Source: Nonlabens arenilitoris (GTDB taxonomy: Bacteria; Bacteroidota; Bacteroidia; Flavobacteriales; Flavobacteriaceae). From it: a stretch of 64,000 nucleotides of DNA. Shown in pieces: positions 57,563 through 64,000 of this stretch. A program made the translations under genes and the position numbers. Positions within the stretch are counted from its first letter, which is position 1. The number at the start of each line of letters is the position of its first letter. Location of the stretch: contig NZ_MTPW01000001.1 in NCBI RefSeq assembly GCF_002954765.1, forward strand, positions 372,001 through 436,000. The letters are read 5' to 3'. The notes under the pieces are model-generated. The model saw nothing but the letters and a program-made list of their open reading frames with translations. It ran no database searches and was not told where the DNA came from.

Positions 57563-58798
57563 ATGCCTGTAAACTATAAATTTATCAACGACATTTTTAA
57601 AAATAAAGCATTAATTATCAGAAATTTAATGTTGCTAACTCTATTAGCACACTCTAGTATCACCCGAGCTCAAAATGTCAATCAAGATATAAATACTGGC
57701 GCATTTCAAGAATTAGAACATAAAAAGTCTCTTATAAAAACAGGAGATAAAAAAGCAGTCATAGCTTATCAACGGCTTATTGAAAAAGCAGATTCCTTAT
57801 TAACCATAGAACCATTTTCTGTAGTTCATAAAACAGGTGTTCCACCTAGTAATAGCAAGCACGACTACATGAGTATAGGTCCATACTGGTGGCCTAATCC
57901 TGAAACAGAAAACGGTTTGCCCTACATCAGAAAAGATGGAGAAATAAACCCAGAAACTCGTAATAATTTTACAGATTTTGTAGAGAAGAAAAACTTTATA
58001 GATGCCATAGGTGAGTTAACAGAAGCATATTATTTAAGTGATGAAAAGAAATATGTCCATAAAGGTATAGAATTGATTAATGTGTGGTTTCTAGATGACG
58101 CTACTAAAATGAATCCTAATGTAAATTATGGTCAGTATGTGCCAGGTAAATCTATAGGAAGATGTTTTGGCATTATAGAATTTTCTGGACTTAAAAACAT
58201 TACTAGATTTTTACAATTAGCAAAATCAAGAAATACCCTAGATAAAAATACGGAAAAAGGTATGCACCAGTGGTTTACAGATTATTCAAACTGGTTGCAA
58301 AACAGTAAATTAGGTAAAGAAGCTCAAACCAGAGAAAACAATCATGGTACACATTATGATTTACAGTTACTAGACATTTTATGGTATTTAAATCAAGAAG
58401 ACGCTGTTAAAGAACACCTCACCACCATAACTAAGTCAAGGATTTTTAGTCAAATAGAACCTGATGGTAGTCAACCTCTAGAATTAAAAAGAACTAAATC
58501 ATTTTCTTATTCCACCATGAATTTACATGGATTTATAAAATTAGTGCGATTAGGGGAAAAAGTAGGAGTTCATTTATGGAGTTTTCAATCTGAAGATGGT
58601 AGAAGTTTAAAGAAAGCTTATCAATACATGGTACCTTATCTCACAAAAGAAAAGGAATGGAAATACAAACAAATTTCAAGCATTAAAAGTTCTGAAGGTA
58701 AGTTAATAGAAGATTTAAATTATGTAAGTCAAACATTAAAAGACTACTCTTTTGACCATATCCTTGCGCAATTACGTCAACAAAATTATAGCCATTAA
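57563..58798 (+). CDS. Alginate-lyase-superfamily polysaccharide lyase (PL38-like), secreted
   Basis: A 411-residue protein with signal peptide ending near ITRAQ. An internal Met at 57629 would give a shorter signal. The family core is SKHDYMSIGPYWWPNPET, QYVPGKSIGRCFGIIEF, and the catalytic-site motif R-E-N259-N260-H261-G262 followed by THYDLQ, and a SFSYSTMNLHGF block. These match the Alginate_lyase (PF05426) toroid fold, including PL38, where Asn/His/Tyr residues cleave uronate linkages. Here a glucuronate-containing ulvan or glucuronan-like segment is the likely target. It is the first gene of a plus-strand operon, 13 bp before GH106. Confidence 0.8.
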   Translation: MPVNYKFINDIFKNKALIIRNLMLLTLLAHSSITRAQNVNQDINTGAFQELEHKKSLIKTGDKKAVIAYQRLIEKADSLLTIEPFSVVHKTGVPPSNSKHDYMSIGPYWWPNPETENGLPYIRKDGEINPETRNNFTDFVEKKNFIDAIGELTEAYYLSDEKKYVHKGIELINVWFLDDATKMNPNVNYGQYVPGKSIGRCFGIIEFSGLKNITRFLQLAKSRNTLDKNTEKGMHQWFTDYSNWLQNSKLGKEAQTRENNHGTHYDLQLLDILWYLNQEDAVKEHLTTITKSRIFSQIEPDGSQPLELKRTKSFSYSTMNLHGFIKLVRLGEKVGVHLWSFQSEDGRSLKKAYQYMVPYLTKEKEWKYKQISSIKSSEGKLIEDLNYVSQTLKDYSFDHILAQLRQQNYSH

Positions 58799-58811
58799 GC
58801 ACTGAGGTATC

Positions 58812-61800
58812 ATGAGTAAAACACTACTATCATTACTTCTTATCACTTCAATATTAGTATCCTGTCAGGAATCTAAGACGGTCTCAGATTCAAAAAGCGC
58901 AATCAGTCTAGAAGAAGGATTTAAAAACCCACCTAATGATGCAAAAGCTAGAACCTGGTGGCACTGGATAAGCGGTAATGTATCTAAATCTGGAATTACT
59001 AAGGATCTAGAAGCCATGAAAGAGGTGGGAATTCAAGAAGCTCAATTATTTAATGTGCATTTAGGTTTTCCACAAGGTCCTGTGAAATATTTAAGTGAAG
59101 AATGGCTGGACTTATTCAAATTTGCTGCGCAAGAAGCGAGGCGTTTAGACTTAGAATTAGCATTTCACAATAGCGCTGGCTGGTCGTCTTCTGGAGGACC
59201 ATGGGTTACAGAAGAAAATGCAATGCAAACCGTAGTTTTTAGTGAACTTAAAGTTGAAGGTGGAAAAGAAATAAAAACACAATTACCTCTACCAGAAACA
59301 AAGTTAACTTATTATAAAGATATTGCGGTTATAGCATTTCCGAAACCTAGGAAAACTCAAAAAATAAATGGACTGGATTATAAAATCCTATCAGAACGTG
59401 TGCGCAATCATTTATTACCAGATACAAAAACAATTCCTGAAGCTGCTATAATTTCTAAAAAGAGCGTCATTAACCTAACTGCTGAAGTAACAGAATCAGG
59501 TATTTTAGAATGGAATGTACCTGAGGGCAATTGGATAATTCTACGTTTAGGTCATACACCTATAGGAACACAAAATCGTCCAGCACCACCAGAAGCAAGA
59601 GGCCTAGAAGTAGATAAAATGAGTAAAACCGCAGTAGACGCTTACTGGCAAGGCGGCGTACAACCCATCATTAATAAGCTTGGCGATTTAGTAGGCACAA
59701 CGGTTAATAACTGTTTAATTGATAGTTATGAAGTAGAAACTACTAACTGGACAGCTGGTTTTGAAACTCAATTTAAGCATTTAAGAGGTTATGATTTAAC
59801 CACTTATTTACCTACCCTAGCAGGTTATTATATAGAAAGTGGTGAACTATCAGAGCGTTTTCTATGGGATTATAGAAGAACCATAGGTGATTTAATTGCT
59901 GAAAATTATTATGCTCATTTTGCAACTTTATGTCATAAAAACGGCATGCAATTTTCTGTAGAACCCTATTGGGGACCGTTTGATAATATGCAAGTAGGCG
60001 CGACAGGAGATATTGTGATGTGTGAGTTTTGGAGTGGTGGCTATCCATTTTTTGATTCACCTAAATTTGTGTCCTCTATAGCTCATTTAAACGGTAGTAG
60101 CATCATAGGTGCCGAAGCTTTTACAGGAATAGGTGGCTGGGACAAGCACCCAGCAGACCTTAAGTCCATAGGTGATAGAGCCTGGTCAGAAGGTATTACA
60201 CGTTTTATTTTTCATACTTATGTACATCAACCTTGGGATGTTGCGCCAGGTATGGCCTTAAGTTATCATGGCTTTGATTTTAATAGATTAAATACCTGGT
60301 GGTCACAAAGCAAAAGCTATATGGACTACCTCGCTCGCTCTCAGTACTTATTACAACAAGGTGAAAATGTGGCAGACGTATTAGTCTTTACGGGAGAATC
60401 ATCGCCTAACATAGGTTTTATAAAGCCTGAAATTAAAGAAATGGGCTTTGACTATGATTTAATAGGTGCAAACAAGTTAAGAGATTTAACCGTTAAAGAT
60501 GGAATGATTCACTCATCTGTAGGTAATACATACAGTGTTTTATTATTGCCAGATTCTAATTTTATAATACCAGAAACTCTAGAAAAAATAAAAGAACTGG
60601 TTGATGGTGGCGCACAAGTAATAGGAAAAAAACCGATGCAATCGCCTAGCCTCACTAATTATCCCTTATGCGATGATGAAGTAGCAAACTATGTGGATCA
60701 ATTATGGGGAAATGGCTTAATTAAGGACATTCCTTTAAAAACTCTTTTAGCACAAAAAACAGTCGACTTTAGAATTGAAAGCAGTGATAACACTGACCTT
60801 AGTTTCATTCATAGAAAGACTAAAGAGGCCGATATTTATTTTATTGCTAATTCCAGAAAAGAAACTAGAGACATCATCGCGCGTTTTAGAGTATCAGGAA
60901 AACAACCAGAATTATGGAATTCAGAAAAAGGAACTGCAGTAGACGCCGTTGTTTTTAAAGAAAATAAGGATGGGACTACCTCAGTTCCTTTACAATTAGG
61001 TCCAGAAGAATCTGTATTTGTAATATTTAAAAAATCAGTAAATAAAAAACACGTAGTAACCACTCAACTAGACTTAGAGCAACCTCAACCACAGCCATTA
61101 TCTCAATTAAAGATTATAAAAGCAAGCTATGGTACATTCTTACAGGAAGGTTTAGTGGATATTACAGATCAAGTAAATAATGAAATTAAAAACGGTAGAT
61201 TAGATTTTAAAATGACACGTGCTTTTTGTGATTGTGATCCTGCCATGGGCTATAAGAAAGAATTCCGGATGGAATACCTCATAGGAGATACTAAAAAGCA
61301 ATTATTTGCAGAAGAGCGTGAACAAGTAACCATTAACGCAGGTGATGAAAAATTAAAAGTACTTAAAGCGGTATTTGGAAAATTTAAAGGTGAAACTACA
61401 GGTATACCTCAACATTATAAAACTTATGATGTCACACAGGAGTTGAAAAACCTAGTAGCAACTGGAAATTATAATATACCAGTAACTGATTCATTAATCC
61501 ACGATAAAATTCCTGAAGGTGATAACACCACGCTTAAAATAACGTTCACTACAGATGGAGAAGAACGCACCATACACGTGCCTAAAGATCAAGTGCTCAA
61601 GCTATCAAAAGAGGAATCTCAACCAGAATTAGTTTATAAACATGATGCTATTTATTGGGTCACGCCATACGCAGGTCATCTCCACTATACTCGTGCTTCT
61701 GGAGAATTGAACACGGTTACAGCACTAGATATACCTCAACCTATGGATCTTTCTAGTAGTTGGGATGTTGAGTTCGCTTTCGCGAAAGCGGAATCTATCA

Positions 61801-62303
61801 AAGAAAAATTTACTCCGCTAATATCATGGTCTCTTCATGAAAATCCAGTCATTCAACATTATTCTGGTACAGCCACCTACACTAAAGTAATTGATTTAAT
61901 TGAAGACCAATTACAACCAGAGAATCGACTAGAACTGGACTTAGGAAGTGTTAGTGTGATTGCTGAGGTGATGGTTAACGACCAAAAAATCGAAACTTTA
62001 TGGAAAGCACCTTACAGAGTTGATATTAGTAATTATCTCGTAAAGGGAGAAAATAAAATCAACATAAAAGTAACTAACTTATGGCCTAACCGGTTAATAG
62101 GCGATGAAAAATTAGAATTAGATTTTGAGCGTAGAGGTAATAAAATAAAACGGTTGCCAGATTGGTTAATAAACGATACAAAACGCCCTAGCACAAGAAC
62201 CACGTTCCCATCATGGAAACACTGGAACAAGGAGGATGAGCTCAAAACTTCTGGACTTTTAGGACCGGTAAAAATTCGATTTTATAAAAATATCAAACTT
62301 TAA
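58812..62303 (+). CDS. Alpha-L-rhamnosidase, GH106, lipoprotein
   Basis: A 1,163-residue protein with lipobox LVSC. The GH106 start is clear: FKNPPNDAKARTWWHWISGN, then SKSGITKDLEAMKEVGIQEA and HNSAGWSSSGGPW. The TIM-barrel part includes MQFSVEPYWGPFD and SIIGAEAFTGIGGWDKHP, with candidate catalytic Glu residues. The C-terminal part has jelly-roll domains (ENRLELDLGSVSVIAEVMVN). It would remove L-rhamnose from ulvan oligomers and complement the three GH78 proteins. It contains a perfect palindrome copy. It lies 13 bp after the PL38-like gene and 1 bp before the BNR_4 lyase gene. Confidence 0.9.
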   Translation: MSKTLLSLLLITSILVSCQESKTVSDSKSAISLEEGFKNPPNDAKARTWWHWISGNVSKSGITKDLEAMKEVGIQEAQLFNVHLGFPQGPVKYLSEEWLDLFKFAAQEARRLDLELAFHNSAGWSSSGGPWVTEENAMQTVVFSELKVEGGKEIKTQLPLPETKLTYYKDIAVIAFPKPRKTQKINGLDYKILSERVRNHLLPDTKTIPEAAIISKKSVINLTAEVTESGILEWNVPEGNWIILRLGHTPIGTQNRPAPPEARGLEVDKMSKTAVDAYWQGGVQPIINKLGDLVGTTVNNCLIDSYEVETTNWTAGFETQFKHLRGYDLTTYLPTLAGYYIESGELSERFLWDYRRTIGDLIAENYYAHFATLCHKNGMQFSVEPYWGPFDNMQVGATGDIVMCEFWSGGYPFFDSPKFVSSIAHLNGSSIIGAEAFTGIGGWDKHPADLKSIGDRAWSEGITRFIFHTYVHQPWDVAPGMALSYHGFDFNRLNTWWSQSKSYMDYLARSQYLLQQGENVADVLVFTGESSPNIGFIKPEIKEMGFDYDLIGANKLRDLTVKDGMIHSSVGNTYSVLLLPDSNFIIPETLEKIKELVDGGAQVIGKKPMQSPSLTNYPLCDDEVANYVDQLWGNGLIKDIPLKTLLAQKTVDFRIESSDNTDLSFIHRKTKEADIYFIANSRKETRDIIARFRVSGKQPELWNSEKGTAVDAVVFKENKDGTTSVPLQLGPEESVFVIFKKSVNKKHVVTTQLDLEQPQPQPLSQLKIIKASYGTFLQEGLVDITDQVNNEIKNGRLDFKMTRAFCDCDPAMGYKKEFRMEYLIGDTKKQLFAEEREQVTINAGDEKLKVLKAVFGKFKGETTGIPQHYKTYDVTQELKNLVATGNYNIPVTDSLIHDKIPEGDNTTLKITFTTDGEERTIHVPKDQVLKLSKEESQPELVYKHDAIYWVTPYAGHLHYTRASGELNTVTALDIPQPMDLSSSWDVEFAFAKAESIKEKFTPLISWSLHENPVIQHYSGTATYTKVIDLIEDQLQPENRLELDLGSVSVIAEVMVNDQKIETLWKAPYRVDISNYLVKGENKINIKVTNLWPNRLIGDEKLELDFERRGNKIKRLPDWLINDTKRPSTRTTFPSWKHWNKEDELKTSGLLGPVKIRFYKNIKL
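61775..61790. repeat. Iterated 16-bp palindrome inside GH106
   Basis: Perfect CGCTTTCGCGAAAGCG within the coding sequence, read as part of FAFAKAES. Confidence 0.85.
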
Positions 62304-62304
62304 A

Positions 62305-63723
62305 ATGGTGATGAGTAAACAGATTTTTAAAACACTTTTGATTTGTTTTTGCTTTATAGGATGTGCATCTAAAACTAAAGATGTAAAAGCAACCATGGAA
62401 GAGCCTAAAATGGTGGACTATTTTGCTGATAATGGATTTGGAAACGCAGTTGCCCTAGTGCAACATCCATCGGGTGTTTACCACAAAGGCATTACTTATG
62501 TAGCTTATCAAGGTGCTTTAGAAGATCCGTATGTAGCGTCTTATAATCATAAAACTAAAGAATGGAACGGTCCATTTAAAGCTGGGATTAGTGAAATGGG
62601 GAAAGATCCTAATCGCAAAAAAAGAATAGACAACCATGGTAAGCCAGCTATTTTAATTGATGATGCAGGCTATATTCATATTGCTTATGGAGGTCATGGA
62701 GGTAGACCTGAAGATGGTCATAATCCACTAGGAAATCATCATTATGGGAAAAACTTACATGCGGTTTCTAAAAAACCACTGGATATTTCAGAATGGGAAA
62801 CACTAGATAATATTTCAATATTCGGTACCTACAGTCAGTTTGTAAAAATGGATAATGGAGATATATATCTATTTTATCGTCATGGAGCTCATAGAAGCAA
62901 TTGGGTATATGAAAAATCAACTGATCATGGTAAAACTTTTGAAGCACCAGTTTCTTTTTTAAAGCATAAAAGAAGAACTGATGTGGAAGCTGAAGATTCT
63001 TGGTATCCATGGGTGAGTAAAGGCAACGGTGACGATATTATCGTTGCTTTTGATTATCATATTTGTAGAGATCATAATAATTCACAGGACGATAGAGGTC
63101 ATATTCCAGAGCGTCATCATTTATATTACATGGTATTTAATACTAAAACAGAACAATGGAAAAATGTTGAAAATGAACCTTTGGTGATGCCATTAACTAA
63201 AGAACAAGCAGACGAAAAAGCCTTAGTTAAAAGAATACCTAACGACTGGACATTTCAAGGAATCGTAGATGTAGATGCTGATGGAAATCCACACCTAGGT
63301 GTGTTAGTGGGACCAGATATAAATGCAAAAAGAAGTGGTCCTAAACAAATGCAATATTTTAGGTGGAATGGTGAAGAATGGTGGCAAGGTAATACATCTA
63401 ACTTCCCTCGTGGTAATGGTGATATAGAAGTCACATCTACTACAGAAGTGAGTTTCTATCTTGAACATAAAAATGATGATGTAGGAGAAATAAGTAGATG
63501 GGATAGCTATGATGGTGGTACATCTTTTAAAAAGAAAATCGTTTTTTTAGAACGTAATCATTCAGGATTTGCAATTTCTGCTCTTATTGATAATCCACAT
63601 CCTGATGCTAGAATTATAGTTGCAGAAAATGAAGAAAACTCAGATTATAGAAGAATGTATCTTGTAGGAGATAATGGCCCAATTACACGTTCTAAAATTG
63701 AAACTCAAGTATTAAAGAAATAG
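62305..63723 (+). CDS. BNR_4 beta-propeller ulvan lyase candidate (PL25-like), lipoprotein
   Basis: A 472-residue protein with lipobox FIGC. Met3 (62311) is an alternative start. The single-domain propeller shows the BNR_4 pattern NAVALVQHPSGVYHKGITYVA, DNHGKPAILIDDAGYIHIAY, then GGHGGRPEDG and NHHYGKNLHAVS, VDVDADGNPHLGVLVGPD. It resembles the PL24/PL25 ulvan lyases and lacks the Ig, RICIN and T9SS parts of the protein at 7036-9489. PL25 is my best guess. As a lipoprotein it may act on imported oligomers or at the surface. It lies 1 bp after GH106 and 7 bp before the sulfatase. Confidence 0.72.
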   Translation: MVMSKQIFKTLLICFCFIGCASKTKDVKATMEEPKMVDYFADNGFGNAVALVQHPSGVYHKGITYVAYQGALEDPYVASYNHKTKEWNGPFKAGISEMGKDPNRKKRIDNHGKPAILIDDAGYIHIAYGGHGGRPEDGHNPLGNHHYGKNLHAVSKKPLDISEWETLDNISIFGTYSQFVKMDNGDIYLFYRHGAHRSNWVYEKSTDHGKTFEAPVSFLKHKRRTDVEAEDSWYPWVSKGNGDDIIVAFDYHICRDHNNSQDDRGHIPERHHLYYMVFNTKTEQWKNVENEPLVMPLTKEQADEKALVKRIPNDWTFQGIVDVDADGNPHLGVLVGPDINAKRSGPKQMQYFRWNGEEWWQGNTSNFPRGNGDIEVTSTTEVSFYLEHKNDDVGEISRWDSYDGGTSFKKKIVFLERNHSGFAISALIDNPHPDARIIVAENEENSDYRRMYLVGDNGPITRSKIETQVLKK

Positions 63724-63730
63724 TATTTAA

Positions 63731-64000
63731 ATGAAAAATACTCCTTTTACATTCATCATTTTACTCCTATTTGTTTTTTCATGTAAAAATGAAAAACATA
63801 CAGCAATAAAGTTTAAGTCTTCTAATCCTAATGTCCTTTTCATAGCTGTTGATGATTTAAATACGTGGATAAGTCCTATAGATAATTTTACTAGTGTAAA
63901 AACACCCAATTTTGATAGACTAGCTTCCTTGGGAATTACTTTTACAAATGCGCACGTGCAAGCGCCACTTTGTGGTCCATCTCGAGCTTCTATTATGACA
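63731..64000 (+). CDS. Sulfatase, S1 family, lipoprotein; C-terminus outside window
   Basis: Partial gene: the first 90 residues are present. The product begins MKNTPFTFII with lipobox VFSC, followed by NVLFIAVDDLNTWISPI and the formylglycine motif C81-G-P-S-R-A-S-I-M. This VDDLNTW start is typical of the iduronate-2-sulfatase-like S1 branch. It is the fourth gene of the PL38-GH106-BNR_4 operon (7 bp gap) and very likely acts on the same ulvan fragments. Length and subfamily cannot be judged. Confidence 0.9.
   Translation, partial: MKNTPFTFIILLLFVFSCKNEKHTAIKFKSSNPNVLFIAVDDLNTWISPIDNFTSVKTPNFDRLASLGITFTNAHVQAPLCGPSRASIMT

Noticed and set aside
1-64000. CRISPR arrays, tRNA or rRNA genes, insertion sequences
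   Set aside because: I found no repeat-spacer arrays, no tRNA-like cloverleaf or rRNA segments, and no transposase or terminal inverted repeats.

Overview
This window is most of a large polysaccharide utilization locus (PUL) from a marine member of the Bacteroidota, most likely a flavobacterium of the Nonlabens/Formosa type. The evidence is low GC, one SusC/SusD pair, lipoprotein signal peptides, type IX secretion (T9SS) C-terminal domains, and promoters with the Bacteroidota -7 box (TAnnTTTG). The enzyme set fits ulvan, the sulfated rhamnose/glucuronate/iduronate/xylose polysaccharide of green algae: two PL28-type ulvan lyases, two BNR_4 beta-propeller lyase candidates, a PL38-like lyase, a toroid lyase candidate, a GH105 unsaturated uronyl hydrolase, three GH78 and one GH106 alpha-L-rhamnosidases, two GH3, one GH2, one GH5-like enzyme, five sulfatases (two cut by the window ends) and rhamnose mutarotase. 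Both ends fall inside sulfatase genes, so the locus continues outwards.

Layout. 1-6.9 kb (minus): two sulfatases, a CBM plus nucleoside-hydrolase-like protein, and GH78. 7.0-10.9 kb (minus): secreted beta-propeller lyase, rhaM, secreted CBM6-like protein. 11.3-14.9 kb (minus): GH5-like and GH3. 15.1-16.0 kb (plus): lipoprotein PL28. 16.1-20.9 kb (minus): toroid lyase candidate and a frameshifted GH78. 21.2-22.7 kb (minus): secreted PL28. 22.9-28.1 kb (minus): GH3, GH105, sulfatase. 28.2-31.8 kb (minus): frameshifted sulfatase-GH78 fusion. 32.3-37.7 kb (minus): SusC, SusD, FAS1-like lipoprotein. 38.0-45.4 kb (minus): GH2, xylB, xylA, sugar/H+ symporter. 45.7-49.0 kb (plus): uxaC, Gfo/Idh/MocA oxidoreductase, aldose epimerase. 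49.0-56.9 kb (minus): mannonate oxidoreductase, uxuA, kduI, kduD, DUF4861 lipoprotein, and a TRAP transporter. 57.6-64 kb (plus): PL38-like lyase, GH106, BNR_4 lyase, sulfatase.

Inferred pathway: secreted lyases cut ulvan at the surface. SusCD imports oligomers. Periplasmic or surface sulfatases, rhamnosidases, GH3 and GH105 finish them. Xylose enters by the symporter and goes through XylA/XylB. Glucuronate goes through UxaC, the SDR mannonate oxidoreductase and UxuA. The unsaturated uronate goes through KduI/KduD. KDG kinase/aldolase and L-rhamnose catabolism are not in the window.

Two observations stand out. First, twelve promoters in eight intergenic regions share one architecture in the same orientation to their gene: a 10-bp-period direct repeat CAGnATA-N3-CAGGAtA, then 20-21 bp, then a TAnnTTTG-like box. 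This looks like the operator of one PUL regulator, which is not encoded here. It also corrects three gene starts. Second, five single-base losses of frame hit four genes (GH3, GH78, sulfatase-GH78, SusD), three of them in runs of exactly seven A/T. These may be sequencing errors, real lesions, or slippage-rescued sites.
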